This document shows, piece by piece, positions 13,436 to 22,908 of a stretch of DNA of 53,407 nt. The position numbers and the translations under genes were made by a program. The notes beneath the pieces are model-generated. The model did no database searches and had not been told where the DNA came from. It saw nothing but the letters and a program-made list of their open reading frames with translations. Source of the DNA: Secundilactobacillus hailunensis (lineage in GTDB: Bacteria > Bacillota > Bacilli > Lactobacillales > Lactobacillaceae); assembly GCF_005405185.1 (NCBI RefSeq), contig NZ_BJDO01000013.1:1-53407 (forward strand), written 5' to 3'. Each line of letters begins with the position of its first letter. Position 1 is the first letter of the stretch.

Positions 13436-13738
13436 ATGAAGAAACGTAAGGTACCAATGAGAAAAGACATTGTGACCGGTGAAATGGCGCCGAAAAAAGA
13501 CTTGGTCCGAATTGTCCGTGACAAGGATAACAATGTGTCTGTTGACCCAACGGGGAAGAAATCAGGCCGTGGCGCCTACATTTCATTGAACGTTGCGATT
13601 GCTAAACGGGCACAAAAGGAACGGACTTTTGACCAAGTCTTTGAGACCAAAGTCGATGCGAAATTTTACGATGACCTAGTGGACTACGTGGACCACCAGC
13701 AAGCCCGTCGTAAACTTTTTGAAGATGGAAAAGCCTAA
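13436..13738 (+). CDS. ylxR: YlxR-family RNA-binding protein
   Basis: A 100-residue basic protein of the YlxR (DUF448) family, reported in Bacillus subtilis to bind RNase P RNA and modulate it. The family core is clear: RKVPMRKDIVTGEMAPKKDL near the N-terminus and GRGAYIS in the middle. AAGGAGG precedes the ATG. Its 3' end overlaps the next gene by 14 bases, a sign of translational coupling. Confidence 0.93.
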   Translation: MKKRKVPMRKDIVTGEMAPKKDLVRIVRDKDNNVSVDPTGKKSGRGAYISLNVAIAKRAQKERTFDQVFETKVDAKFYDDLVDYVDHQQARRKLFEDGKA

Positions 13739-14039
13739 CCGCTTTTTACAGCTTTTAGGACTCGTTCGCCGGGCTAATCAGTTAGTCACAGGTGAAGGAT
13801 TTGTCTTAAAAGCGATTCGGAACCAGAGCATCTCAGTGGTGATACTTGCCAGTGATGCCGGTCCCAGCAGCATGAAAAAGTTAAGTGATAAGGCCACGTT
13901 TTACCACGTTGACTTAATTACCGCATTTACAAAGGAACAGCTTAGCCAAGCGACTGGTATGAACCGGTCAGCTTACGGCGTAAAAGATCCTGGATTTGCT
14001 AGAAAGTTAATTGAACTAGTTAATACCAAAGGAGAGTGA
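13725..14039 (+). CDS. ylxQ: L7Ae-type K-turn binding protein YlxQ
   Basis: A 104-residue member of the L7Ae/L30e/S12e/Gadd45 family, whose proteins bind K-turn RNA. The fold pattern is visible: [22 protein letters not shown], then [12 protein letters not shown] and a C-terminal [15 protein letters not shown]. The ATG at 13725 lies inside ylxR, so translation is probably coupled. Located between ylxR and infB, as in other Firmicutes. Confidence 0.92.
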   Translation: MEKPNRFLQLLGLVRRANQLVTGEGFVLKAIRNQSISVVILASDAGPSSMKKLSDKATFYHVDLITAFTKEQLSQATGMNRSAYGVKDPGFARKLIELVNTKGE

Positions 14040-14043
14040 AGAT

Positions 14044-16572
14044 ATGGGAAAAAAGCGAATTTACGAATTAGCTAAAGAACTCAACGTCTCAAGTAAAGCC
14101 ATTCTCGACAAAGCTCAAGAAAAAGGTTTTGACGTTAAAAATCATATGTCATCATTAGGCAGTAACGAGGAACGACAATTGCGAGAAAACTTCTCAAATA
14201 AAAATAAAACCACAACTAATAAGCATCAATCAAGTCAGGCTAAGCCAGCACACGCTGCACAGGCAGCTAAACCGGCCCAAAACCGTGACCAGCATCACAC
14301 CACGAGTAACAATAATCAGACTACGCACAGTCGTAGTAGCCAGGCTAGCAATACTGGTGCACATAATCGGACACAGTCCAGCAATGGCAACCGCTCAAAC
14401 GGGCAAAACCATTCAACGAACAGTCGCAACCAGTCGACGAACCATAGTAATAACCAATCGACTAACCGCAGCCAGTCCAGCAACCATAGCCAGTCCAATA
14501 ACCGCAACCAATCAACGAACCACAGTCAATCAGCTAATCATGGCCAGTCCAACAATAACCGGTCACAATCAAGCAATAATAACCGTAGCCAATCCAATAA
14601 CCATTCAAACGGTAACGGCAGTAACAATAACCGCGGTGGCGGTCGTTTTGGGGGCAGTTTAAACAGCGGTAACGGCCGTAATAGCCGGAACAATCGTAAT
14701 AACCGCAACAACAATCGTCGTCGTAACAACAATAACAAGAAGTACAAGCGAAACCAGCGGATCAAAGAAACCAACCATCCAAAGGGTGCGCCAGAACGTA
14801 AGAACAAGGCGCTGCCAGAAACTTTGATCTATCAAGTAGGGATGAACTCTCAAGAAATTGGGAAACTTCTTCACCGTGAGCCAGCTGAGATCGTTAAGAA
14901 GTTATTCATGTTAGGCGTTATGGTTAACCAAAACCAGTCATTGGATAAGGATACCATCGAAGTCTTGGCTTCCGAATATGGGATCGATGCTAAGGAAAAG
15001 GTCGAAGTTGATGTTGCTGATATTGATAAGACCTTCCAAGAAGAATCGAACAATACTGACCATCTTGAAACCCGGCCACCAGTTGTTACCATCATGGGTC
15101 ACGTTGACCATGGTAAGACAACGCTGCTGGATCATTTGCGTCATTCTCACATTACTGCCGGTGAAGCCGGTGGGATCACGCAAGCTATTGGTGCTTATCA
15201 AGTGAAGCACCAAGGTAAGACCATTACCTTCCTGGATACCCCAGGACACGCGGCCTTCACTGAAATGCGGGCCCGTGGTGCTGATATTACCGATATTACG
15301 GTCTTAGTGGTTGCTGCCGATGATGGTGTCATGCCGCAAACGGTTGAAGCCATCAACCATGCCAAAGCTGCTAAGACACCGATTATCGTGGCGGTCAACA
15401 AGATCGATAAGCCAGGTGCAAATCCAAACCACGTCATGGAACAATTGACCGAATATGGTCTGATTCCAGAAGACTGGGGCGGTGAAACGATCTTCGTTCA
15501 GATTTCAGCTAAGTTCGGTAAGAACATTGATGAATTGCTGAACATGATCTTGCTGCAAGCTGAAGTGATGGAATTGAAGGCTAATCCACAGCAACACGCT
15601 GCTGGTTCAGTCATCGAAGCCAAGTTGGATCCAGGCAAGGGCTCTGTAGCTACGCTCTTGATCCAACAAGGAACCATGCACGTTGGTGATCCAATCGTGG
15701 TTGGGAATACCTTTGGTAAAGTTCGGACAATGGAAAATGAAAATGGTAAAGAAATTAGAAAAGCCTTACCATCGACACCAGTTGAAATTACTGGTTTAAG
15801 TGATGTGCCAGAAGCCGGGGATCGTTTCGTCGTCTTTGATGATGAAAAGACTGCTCGTGCCGCTGGTGAAGAACGGGCTAAGAATGCCTTAATGGAAGAA
15901 CGTCGCTCGAAGAATACGGTCACCTTGGATAACCTCTTTGATACCATGAAAGAGGGAGAGATGAAGGAAATCGACCTGATCATCAAGGCTGACGTGCAAG
16001 GTTCTGTTCAAGCATTAGCTAACAGTTTGAACAAGATCGAAGTTGAAGGCGTGCGGGTCAATATTATCCATACTGCCGTTGGTGCGATCAACGAAAGTGA
16101 TGTAACGTTGGCTGAAGCAAGTAACGCCATTATCATTGGGTTTAACGTACGGCCTACACCACAGGCCAAAGCCCAAGCTGACTCTGATAACGTGGATATT
16201 CGCTTGCATCGGGTTATCTATAACGCTATTGATGAAATCGAACACGCCATGAAGGGTAAGCTTGAACCAACCTACAAAGAAGAAGTCATCGGTGAAATTG
16301 AAGTTCGTGAGATCTTCAAGGCTTCTAAAATTGGGACGATTGCCGGTGGTATGGTGACTGACGGTCACATTACCAGCGACAGCGATGTCCGTTTGATCCG
16401 TGACTCAGTGGTCGTTTATGAAGGTAAATTAGGTAGTTTGAAGCGGTTTAAAGATGACGTTAAAGACGTTAAACAGGGCCATGAATTAGGCTTGACCATT
16501 GAGAATTACAACGACATTAAAGTCGGCGACGTTGTTGAAGCTTACATTATGAAGGAAGTTCCAATCGAATAA
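14044..16572 (+). CDS. infB: Translation initiation factor IF-2
   Basis: GTPase that delivers initiator tRNA to the 30S subunit. It has the N-terminal IF2_N helix bundle (1-50), a second IF2_N (about 267-318), the G domain with [14 protein letters not shown] (about 352), DTPGH and NKID, and the C-terminal domains. Residues about 55-245 form an extreme low-complexity linker dominated by Asn, Ser, Gln, His and Arg with repeats of NHS/NRSQS-type units and an [17 protein letters not shown] block. Such linkers vary among species, but this composition is striking. AAAGGAG precedes the ATG. Confidence 0.97.
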   Translation: MGKKRIYELAKELNVSSKAILDKAQEKGFDVKNHMSSLGSNEERQLRENFSNKNKTTTNKHQSSQAKPAHAAQAAKPAQNRDQHHTTSNNNQTTHSRSSQASNTGAHNRTQSSNGNRSNGQNHSTNSRNQSTNHSNNQSTNRSQSSNHSQSNNRNQSTNHSQSANHGQSNNNRSQSSNNNRSQSNNHSNGNGSNNNRGGGRFGGSLNSGNGRNSRNNRNNRNNNRRRNNNNKKYKRNQRIKETNHPKGAPERKNKALPETLIYQVGMNSQEIGKLLHREPAEIVKKLFMLGVMVNQNQSLDKDTIEVLASEYGIDAKEKVEVDVADIDKTFQEESNNTDHLETRPPVVTIMGHVDHGKTTLLDHLRHSHITAGEAGGITQAIGAYQVKHQGKTITFLDTPGHAAFTEMRARGADITDITVLVVAADDGVMPQTVEAINHAKAAKTPIIVAVNKIDKPGANPNHVMEQLTEYGLIPEDWGGETIFVQISAKFGKNIDELLNMILLQAEVMELKANPQQHAAGSVIEAKLDPGKGSVATLLIQQGTMHVGDPIVVGNTFGKVRTMENENGKEIRKALPSTPVEITGLSDVPEAGDRFVVFDDEKTARAAGEERAKNALMEERRSKNTVTLDNLFDTMKEGEMKEIDLIIKADVQGSVQALANSLNKIEVEGVRVNIIHTAVGAINESDVTLAEASNAIIIGFNVRPTPQAKAQADSDNVDIRLHRVIYNAIDEIEHAMKGKLEPTYKEEVIGEIEVREIFKASKIGTIAGGMVTDGHITSDSDVRLIRDSVVVYEGKLGSLKRFKDDVKDVKQGHELGLTIENYNDIKVGDVVEAYIMKEVPIE

Positions 16573-16594
16573 AGAGCTAACGAGGTGTTAGAAT

Positions 16595-16954
16595 ATGGCA
16601 CATTATCGTCTAGGACGGCTAGAACAAGAAATTCAGCGAGAAGTTAACGATATCTTACTGAAACGGGTTCGCGATCCGCGAGTACAGGGCATCACCGTAA
16701 CTGGTGTTGTTGCCACAGGTGATTATCAGCAGGCGACGATCTATTACAGTATCCTGTCTGATAAGGCTTCTGATGGTGAAAAAGCTGCTCAGGGATTGAC
16801 TAAAGCCACTGGATTGATCCGTAGTGAATTAAGTTCTCGCTTGAATATTTTCAAGGTGCCGGAACTGACATTCGAACGTGATGAATCCGTCCAGTATGGG
16901 AGTCACATCGATGAATTGCTCAATAAGCTTCATCGTGACGACGCTAATCTGTAA
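16595..16954 (+). CDS. rbfA: Ribosome-binding factor A
   Basis: Binds the immature 30S subunit and helps processing of the 16S rRNA 5' end. The 119-residue protein has the conserved [18 protein letters not shown] start and [14 protein letters not shown], and the segment [19 protein letters not shown]. The start at 16595 has GAGGTG upstream. Last gene of the nusA operon, followed by a terminator. Confidence 0.96.
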   Translation: MAHYRLGRLEQEIQREVNDILLKRVRDPRVQGITVTGVVATGDYQQATIYYSILSDKASDGEKAAQGLTKATGLIRSELSSRLNIFKVPELTFERDESVQYGSHIDELLNKLHRDDANL

Positions 16955-16956
16955 TT

Positions 16957-16998
16957 GAAAAAAGTCGCCTGCAGAAAGTTCTGCGGACGACTTTTTTC
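16957..16998 (+). terminator. Terminator of the nusA-infB operon
   Basis: AAAAAAGTCG and CGACTTTTTT bracket an inner TGCAGAA/TTCTGCG stem, giving a long hairpin ending in six T. Confidence 0.88.
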
Positions 16999-17007
16999 GT
17001 GTCGTTA

Positions 17008-17029
17008 TCACGTACTCACGTGATATAAT
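17008..17029 (+). promoter_or_regulatory. truB promoter with perfect palindrome
   Basis: TGATATAAT (17021-17029) is an extended -10 element (TGN before TATAAT at 17024-17029); there is no good -35. The palindrome TCACGT-ACTC-ACGTGA occupies 17008-17023, directly against the -10, where a repressor could block polymerase. No regulator is recognised for this site. Confidence 0.65.
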
Positions 17030-17069
17030 GGCAAAGTTAGACAGTTTATACGAAATGGAGTGGTCATAT

Positions 17070-17969
17070 ATGGATGGCATTATTCCACTATATAAAGAAC
17101 GGGGCATGACGAGTCATGACTGCGTTAATCACGTACGTAAAATTATTCATATGAAAAAAGTTGGCCATTCAGGAACCTTAGATCCTAATGTGGATGGTGT
17201 GTTGCCAATCTGTGTGGGCAGTGCCACTAAGGTAGTCGATTATTTGATGACCCATAAAAAGGTTTATCGGGGCAGCGTGACGCTAGGCTTTGCCACCGAA
17301 ACGGAAGATTTAGACGGATCAGAAATCAAGCGCGTGACCATGACTAAACCGGTGGCTGATGCGCAGATCGATGCCGTTATGGTCGGAATGATTGGTGAAC
17401 TGGAACAAGTACCGCCAATGTATTCAGCTGTTAAAGTGAACGGCCGAAAACTGTACGATTATGCGCGAGCGGGGCAAACGGTTAAGCGGCCTGTTCGAAC
17501 GATTACAATTCTGGACTTTAAACGGACCAGTGACAGTCAGTTTGACGCGCAGACCGGCACCCAGCGCTTTGATTTTGAAGTGGCTTGCACTAAGGGGACG
17601 TATGTCCGGACGTTAGCCGTTCAAATTGGGACTGAATTGGGCCTGCCGGCAGTCATGTCCGCCTTGACCCGCGTTGAAAGCGGTGGTTTTACCATTGACG
17701 AAACCGTTTCGTTAGCAACGCTCAGGGAACAAACTGCCAAGGGGACAGCGGATTTTCTGTATCCCATCGACCGGGTATTGACCCAGTATCCCACCATTGA
17801 GATTTCCGATGAAATCTGGTCCGTTGTGCAGCATGGTGTTTGGCTGCTGCCCGATGAAGTCGATACGGATGCACCAATCATTTCACTCAAGTATCAGGGG
17901 CAGATCAAGTGTCTATATCAACGGGTAGAAGACCGGTATAAGCCGTTAAAAATGTTTAGTATTAAGTAG
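17070..17969 (+). CDS. truB: tRNA pseudouridine(55) synthase
   Basis: Makes the universal pseudouridine 55 in the T-arm of tRNAs. The catalytic motif GTLDPNVDGVLP contains the nucleophile Asp 38; YSAVKVNGRKLYDYARAG follows near 125. The 299-residue length fits. ATG 17070 is chosen because GGAG lies at 17057-17060; the upstream ATG at 17028 overlaps the -10 box and cannot be the start. It heads a two-gene unit with ribF (17-base gap). Confidence 0.96.
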   Translation: MDGIIPLYKERGMTSHDCVNHVRKIIHMKKVGHSGTLDPNVDGVLPICVGSATKVVDYLMTHKKVYRGSVTLGFATETEDLDGSEIKRVTMTKPVADAQIDAVMVGMIGELEQVPPMYSAVKVNGRKLYDYARAGQTVKRPVRTITILDFKRTSDSQFDAQTGTQRFDFEVACTKGTYVRTLAVQIGTELGLPAVMSALTRVESGGFTIDETVSLATLREQTAKGTADFLYPIDRVLTQYPTIEISDEIWSVVQHGVWLLPDEVDTDAPIISLKYQGQIKCLYQRVEDRYKPLKMFSIK

Positions 17970-17986
17970 AAAGTTGGGGCAATAAT

Positions 17987-18952
17987 ATGCGAGTCATTCA
18001 GATTCATCATCCATTAACAGCGGCCAAAGTTATTGATCGACCGGTGGTTTTGGCGATGGGCTTCTTCGATGGGGTGCATCGCGGCCATCAGGCGGTGATC
18101 AACCGAGCTCGCACCATTGCGGATGAACGGGGGTTAGCACTCGCCGTTTTGACCTATGATCATCATCCGGCATTGGTTTATCAAAAATTAACACCGGAAC
18201 GCAACCGTTATTTAACGGTCAATGCACGTAAAATGGCACTTTTTGAACAGTTAGGCGTGGACATTGTTTATCAAATCAATTTTGCCAGCCAGTTTGCAGC
18301 GCAGACACCGCAAGAATTTGTCGATCAGTATCTGATCGGTTTTCACGCTGCGGTGGTAGTTGCAGGGTATGACCATACCTACGGACCAAAAGATGTGGCG
18401 ACGATGGACAAATTACCAGAATATGCCCAGAATCGCTTTGAGATCGTGGTCGTTGGTGAAAAAGAACTGCAATCGAAAAAAATCGGTTCATCACGAATCC
18501 GCCATAATTTAGATCAGGGCGATCTTAAGACGGTCAATGACCTGTTAGGCTACCGGTACCAAACTACGGGAACCGTCATGCATGGTGAAGCCAGAGGACG
18601 CACACTGGGCTTTCCAACTGCCAATGTCAGCCATGATGCGCAGTACTGGTTACCAGGAATCGGCGTCTACGTGACCCGGGTCAAAGTCAACGGCAAATGG
18701 TATCAAGCCATGACGTCGATTGGCCGTAACGTGACGTTTGGCGAAGGGCGTCCGGTGACCGTTGAAGCTTATTTATTAGATTTTAAGCAAGCCATTTACG
18801 GTGAGATTGTGACCGTTGAGTGGGATTACCGATTACGCGGCGAAATTAAGTTTGATTCAGTTGCGGGACTGATTAAGCAGTTAAATCAGGATGCTCAGGA
18901 TACCAAAGCTTATTTTGAGGCTCATCCGATCACCAAATTAGCACTCGAATGA
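17987..18952 (+). CDS. ribF: Bifunctional riboflavin kinase / FAD synthetase
   Basis: Converts riboflavin to FMN and FAD. The N-terminal nucleotidyltransferase domain shows MGFFDGVHRGHQAVI (about 21-35) and GYDHTYGPK, and the C-terminal flavokinase domain shows RTLGFPTANV (about 204-213) and the VEAYLLDF region. 321 residues is the usual size. It follows truB closely, an arrangement conserved in Firmicutes. Confidence 0.96.
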   Translation: MRVIQIHHPLTAAKVIDRPVVLAMGFFDGVHRGHQAVINRARTIADERGLALAVLTYDHHPALVYQKLTPERNRYLTVNARKMALFEQLGVDIVYQINFASQFAAQTPQEFVDQYLIGFHAAVVVAGYDHTYGPKDVATMDKLPEYAQNRFEIVVVGEKELQSKKIGSSRIRHNLDQGDLKTVNDLLGYRYQTTGTVMHGEARGRTLGFPTANVSHDAQYWLPGIGVYVTRVKVNGKWYQAMTSIGRNVTFGEGRPVTVEAYLLDFKQAIYGEIVTVEWDYRLRGEIKFDSVAGLIKQLNQDAQDTKAYFEAHPITKLALE

Positions 18953-18981
18953 ATTAATTGCTAAAAATGTTAGCTGAATAC

Positions 18982-19010
18982 TTGACTTAAAAAACAGTGT
19001 TTGATACATT
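18982..19010 (+). promoter_or_regulatory. hrcA operon promoter
   Basis: TTGACT (18982-18987) and TACATT (19005-19010), 17-base spacer; directly upstream of the CIRCE operator, as expected of a vegetative promoter repressed by HrcA. Confidence 0.8.
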
Positions 19011-19021
19011 ATATATGTGTC

Positions 19022-19048
19022 TTAGCACTTGTACTATGGGAGTGCTAA
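19022..19048 (+). promoter_or_regulatory. CIRCE operator (HrcA binding site)
   Basis: TTAGCACTT (19022-19030), 9-base spacer, GAGTGCTAA (19040-19048). This differs at one base from the consensus TTAGCACTC-N9-GAGTGCTAA. It covers the early transcribed region of hrcA and marks autoregulated class I heat-shock control. Confidence 0.95.
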
Positions 19049-19057
19049 AAAGAGGTG

Positions 19058-20101
19058 ATGATCACGTTAACGGACAGACAGAATATGATTTTAAAAGCAA
19101 TTGTTCGCGATTATACGAGCAGTGGCGTTCCTGTGGGTTCGAAGGCGCTAGCAGCACAGTTACCGATGCACGTCAGTTCGGCGACGGTGCGTAACGAGAT
19201 GGCCGCTCTAGAAGAGCTGGGTTTGATTGCGAAGACCCATTCTTCGTCCGGCCGGATCCCTTCCGTGAAGGGCTATCGTTATTACGTGGATCATTTGGTT
19301 CAGCCGGATCCAATCAAAGCCAACGACATTGATATCATTAAGTCTTCACTTGAAGGTCAATTTCTTAAAATTGACGAAATTATTGAAACATCGGCAAAAA
19401 TTTTATCGAATTTAACGTCATATACCGCCTTTTCACTGAAACCGGAGCATAAGCAAAGCCGGTTAAGCGGTTTTCGGTTAGTTCCGTTGGGGAAGCGGCA
19501 GGTGATGGCCGTGCTGGTGACGGACAACGGCGATGTTGAATCACAAACGTTCAATATCACGTCTAAAATCACTAGTGACCAGCTTGAAGCGGTGGTACGT
19601 CTGATTAACGACCAGTTAGTCGGCAAACCGTTAGACGAGGTGTTAACCGCACTGAAGTCGGATATCCCAATGCAGGTTGCCCATTATTTGCAGCAGCCTG
19701 AAGGGTTCTTGAAGATCTTTGGCGATGTGCTGACCAAGGCCGCTCAGGAGCGGTTCTACGTTGGCGGTCGGCTGAATCTATTGAACTTTTCCGACAGTAA
19801 TGACGTGGATGAATTAAAGTCGTTGTATACCTTAATGGATCACAGTGATGATATGGCCGATGTTTTAGGCCAGCCCACTGATCACATTCAAGTGAAGATC
19901 GGCAGTGAAATGACTAACGATATCTTAAAGGATTACAGTTTGATCACTGCCACCTATGATGCGGGGAACCATGGTACCGGCGTTATTGCCCTGCTGGGGC
20001 CGACGCGGATGCCGTACTCGCGGATGATTGGTTTAGTTGGCGCTTTTCGGCAAGAGCTAGCGCAGCGACTCATCGATTATTATCGATATTTTGATCAGTA
20101 G
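19058..20101 (+). CDS. hrcA: Heat-inducible transcription repressor HrcA
   Basis: Repressor that binds CIRCE and is kept active by GroEL. The winged-helix N-terminus (LTDRQNMILKAIVRDYTSSG...VSSATVRNEMAALEELGLI) and the PSVKGYRYYVDHL segment are typical; 347 residues is the family length. The start is uncertain. Alignment with homologues that begin MLTxRQ puts the first residue at the ACG codon 19064, which is also eight bases after GAGG (19052-19055). ATG 19058 and GTG 19055 sit almost on the ribosome site. First gene of hrcA-grpE-dnaK. Confidence 0.95.
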   Translation: MITLTDRQNMILKAIVRDYTSSGVPVGSKALAAQLPMHVSSATVRNEMAALEELGLIAKTHSSSGRIPSVKGYRYYVDHLVQPDPIKANDIDIIKSSLEGQFLKIDEIIETSAKILSNLTSYTAFSLKPEHKQSRLSGFRLVPLGKRQVMAVLVTDNGDVESQTFNITSKITSDQLEAVVRLINDQLVGKPLDEVLTALKSDIPMQVAHYLQQPEGFLKIFGDVLTKAAQERFYVGGRLNLLNFSDSNDVDELKSLYTLMDHSDDMADVLGQPTDHIQVKIGSEMTNDILKDYSLITATYDAGNHGTGVIALLGPTRMPYSRMIGLVGAFRQELAQRLIDYYRYFDQ

Positions 20102-20116
20102 TAAAGGGGTGTTATA

Positions 20117-20755
20117 GTGGCTGAAGATAAAGCAGACCAAGCAGCAAATAAAAAGGCGGATAAGCAAAAAGACACCAAAAAATCCGCTGCAAAAAACGCA
20201 CAGGTAGACGACCAGCAATCTTCAGCTGACGCAAGCAAGTCAGCTGATCAATCAGCCTCAACGGGTAAGAAGAAGTCCGTAGATGACGCTTTGACAAAAG
20301 CGCTCGCACAAGTTGGCAGCTTGCAAAAGCAGTTAGACAAGGCTTCTGATCAATATCTGCGAGCTGAAGCTGAGATTCAAAATATTCAGACGCGCAATAA
20401 AAAAGACCAGGCTGCGTTGATCAAGTATGATGGCCAGCAATTGGCACATGATATTTTACCGGCACTGGATAATTTGGAACGCGCTTTGAGTACGCCGGTT
20501 GAAGGCGAACAGGCCGAGTCGTTGAAAAAGGGAATTGAAATGGTTCAAAAGCACTTGATGGATGCCTTAACCAGCAATGGCGTGACTGAAATCAAGGCTG
20601 AAGGCGAAAAGTTCGATCCGAATATTCACCAAGCTGTTCAAACGGTAGCGGCAGAATCTGATGATCAAAAAGACCATGTTACTAAGGTCCTGCAAAAAGG
20701 TTACCGTTTGAAAGACCGAATTTTACGTCCAGCGATGGTAATGGTTGCACAATAA
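20117..20755 (+). CDS. grpE: Nucleotide exchange factor GrpE
   Basis: DnaK co-chaperone that releases ADP. The 212-residue protein begins with a ~70-residue Lys/Asp/Ala/Ser/Gln-rich disordered region, followed by the long coiled coil (LRAEAEIQNIQTR) and the beta-rich head with FDPNIHQAVQ and GYRLKDRILRPAMV. The start is GTG at 20117 with AAAGGGG upstream. It lies between hrcA and dnaK. Confidence 0.96.
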   Translation: MAEDKADQAANKKADKQKDTKKSAAKNAQVDDQQSSADASKSADQSASTGKKKSVDDALTKALAQVGSLQKQLDKASDQYLRAEAEIQNIQTRNKKDQAALIKYDGQQLAHDILPALDNLERALSTPVEGEQAESLKKGIEMVQKHLMDALTSNGVTEIKAEGEKFDPNIHQAVQTVAAESDDQKDHVTKVLQKGYRLKDRILRPAMVMVAQ

Positions 20756-20800
20756 CGTAATCAATTTGAATCTAATTTAAATAAAGAGGGTAAATTATTC

Positions 20801-22693
20801 ATGGCAAGTAATAAAATTATTGGTATTGACTTAGGTACTACGAACTCAGCGGTGGCTGTTCTGGAAGGTAACGAACCAAAGATCATTCCTAATCCAGAAG
20901 GTGGCCGTACGACGCCATCAGTTGTCGCTTTTAAAGATGGTAAACCATCCGTTGGTGCTGTGGCTAAGCGTCAAGCGATCACTAATCCCAACACGGTTTC
21001 TTCAATCAAGAGCCACATGGGTGAAAAGGGCTACAAAGTTACCATTGAAGGCAAGGATTACACCCCAGAACAAATTTCTGCAGACATTTTGCAGTACATT
21101 AAAGAATTTGCTGAAGATTACATTGGCGATAAGGTCACTCAAGCGGTAATCACCGTTCCTGCTTACTTCAACGATTCTCAGCGTCAAGCAACTAAGGATG
21201 CTGGTAAAATTGCTGGCTTAGACGTTAAGCGGATCATCAACGAACCAACCGCCTCTTCATTAGCCTATGGTCTTGATAAGAAGGATGCTGATGAAAAGAT
21301 CTTGGTCTATGACCTTGGTGGTGGGACCTTTGATGTTTCCGTCCTTGACTTAGGCGATGGCGTGTTCGATGTTCTTTCTACTAACGGGGATACTCACCTT
21401 GGTGGTGATGATTTCGATAAGCGCATCATGGATTGGTTGATCGACCAGTTTAAAGCCGATAACGGGATTGATCTTTCTAAGGATAAGATGGCGATGCAAC
21501 GGCTGAAGGAAGCTGCTGAAAAAGCTAAGAAGGACTTATCTGGTGTGACTGAATCATCAATCAGCTTGCCATTTATTTCTGCCGGCGACAATGGTCCGCT
21601 TCACTTGGAGACCACGTTGACTCGTGCTAAGTTCAACGAATTAACTTCTGACTTAGTTGAAAAGACCCGTGTCCCAGTTGAAAACGCCTTAAAGGATGCT
21701 AAATTATCAGCTGATGATATTAACGTTGTCATCTTAAACGGTGGTTCAACTCGAATCCCAGCCGTTCAAGAAGCTGTTAAGAAGTGGACTGGCAAGGAAC
21801 CTAGCCACTCAATCAACCCTGACGAAGCCGTTGCTTTAGGGGCTGCCGTTCAAGGTGGTGTCTTAACTGGTGATGTTAAGGACGTTGTTTTGCTGGATGT
21901 TACCCCACTTTCACTTGGTATTGAAACCATGGGCGGTGTCTTCACTAAGCTGATCGATCGTAACACCACGATTCCAACTAGCAAGTCACAAGTCTTCAGT
22001 ACCGCTGCCGATAACCAACCAGCCGTTGATATTCACGTGCTGCAAGGTGAACGACCAATGGCTGCTGACAACAAGACTTTGGGTAATTTCCAATTAGCAG
22101 ACATTCCAGCTGCACCTCGTGGGGTTCCTCAGATCGAAGTTACTTTTGATATTGACCGTAACGGTATCGTTAACGTTTCAGCCAAGGATAAGGGAACTAA
22201 TAAGGAACAAAAGATTACCATCAAGAGTTCCGGCGGTCTGTCAGACGAAGAAGTCGACAAGATGATGAAGGAAGCCCAAGAAAACGAAGAGGCCGACAAG
22301 AAGCGTAAGGAAGAAGCCGACTTAAAGAACGAAGTTGACCAATTGCTCTTCACTGTTGACAAGACCTTGGACGAAGTTAAGGGCAAAGTCTCAGACGACG
22401 AGATCAAGAAGGCTAAGGACGCACGTGATGCCCTTAAGAAGGCCCAAGAAGACAACAACGTTGAAGAGATGAAGACTAAGAAGGACGACTTGAACAAGAT
22501 CGTTCAAGACCTTTCAGTTAAACTTTATCAACAAACTAAAGATCAAAAGGGTGCCGATGGTGCTAAGGCTGATGCCGGCGCTGGTGCTGACGGTGCTAAG
22601 TCCGATGATCAATCTGGTAAGACAGATGATAAGGGCGACGGTAAGACCTTTGACGGTGACTTCTCAGAAGTTAATGATAAAGACAAAAAGTAA
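20801..22693 (+). CDS. dnaK: Chaperone protein DnaK (Hsp70)
   Basis: ATP-driven chaperone. Nucleotide-binding domain signatures are present: [17 protein letters not shown] (5-21), [10 protein letters not shown] and [13 protein letters not shown]. The substrate domain begins after [17 protein letters not shown], and the C-terminus is a Gly/Ala/Asp-rich tail ending with acidic residues. 630 residues is normal for Firmicutes, and as usual for the group the nucleotide-binding domain is the short form. AGAGGG precedes the ATG. Confidence 0.98.
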   Translation: MASNKIIGIDLGTTNSAVAVLEGNEPKIIPNPEGGRTTPSVVAFKDGKPSVGAVAKRQAITNPNTVSSIKSHMGEKGYKVTIEGKDYTPEQISADILQYIKEFAEDYIGDKVTQAVITVPAYFNDSQRQATKDAGKIAGLDVKRIINEPTASSLAYGLDKKDADEKILVYDLGGGTFDVSVLDLGDGVFDVLSTNGDTHLGGDDFDKRIMDWLIDQFKADNGIDLSKDKMAMQRLKEAAEKAKKDLSGVTESSISLPFISAGDNGPLHLETTLTRAKFNELTSDLVEKTRVPVENALKDAKLSADDINVVILNGGSTRIPAVQEAVKKWTGKEPSHSINPDEAVALGAAVQGGVLTGDVKDVVLLDVTPLSLGIETMGGVFTKLIDRNTTIPTSKSQVFSTAADNQPAVDIHVLQGERPMAADNKTLGNFQLADIPAAPRGVPQIEVTFDIDRNGIVNVSAKDKGTNKEQKITIKSSGGLSDEEVDKMMKEAQENEEADKKRKEEADLKNEVDQLLFTVDKTLDEVKGKVSDDEIKKAKDARDALKKAQEDNNVEEMKTKKDDLNKIVQDLSVKLYQQTKDQKGADGAKADAGAGADGAKSDDQSGKTDDKGDGKTFDGDFSEVNDKDKK

Positions 22694-22716
22694 TGATTAA
22701 CTAGATAGCAGACAGG

Positions 22717-22754
22717 AAGTCAAGGCTCAAACGCGGGCTTTGGCTTTTTGTTTT
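22717..22754 (+). terminator. Terminator after dnaK
   Basis: AAGTCAAGGCTC (22717-22728) pairs with GGGCTTTGGCTT (22735-22746) using G-T pairs and is followed by a T-rich run. It separates dnaK from dnaJ, so dnaJ is probably partly independent. Confidence 0.75.
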
Positions 22755-22771
22755 AATGGAATTATGCTATT

Positions 22772-22874
22772 CTATTTGAGTGAACGATTATTGGTTCAAA
22801 TGATCATTTAAATGAAAAACGGTCATTTCAAATAGGCCAAGTACACTGTCGTGAGTCTTGATGATTTAGACAGT
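22772..22874 (+). promoter_or_regulatory. Nested inverted repeats in the dnaK-dnaJ gap
   Basis: CTATTTGA (22772-22779) is complementary to TCAAATAG (22828-22835) and encloses the perfect 12-base palindrome TCATTTAAATGA (22804-22815). A second pair, ACTGTC (22845-22850) and GACAGT (22869-22874), follows. No CIRCE is present. A weak promoter candidate is TTGAGT (22777-22782) with AATGAT (22800-22805). The function is unknown; it may be a dnaJ leader or operator. Confidence 0.5.
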
Positions 22875-22908
22875 CGACGCACGCAATGCTTACTTTTAGG
22901 AGGTTAAC

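Noticed and set aside
14285-14870. Long open frames on both strands through the infB linker
   Set aside because: They arise from the biased repeat composition; no ribosome sites, and the infB frame is continuous and conserved on both sides.
17028-17069. ATG 17028 as truB start
   Set aside because: It overlaps the -10 box and lacks a ribosome site; ATG 17070 has GGAG and matches homologues.
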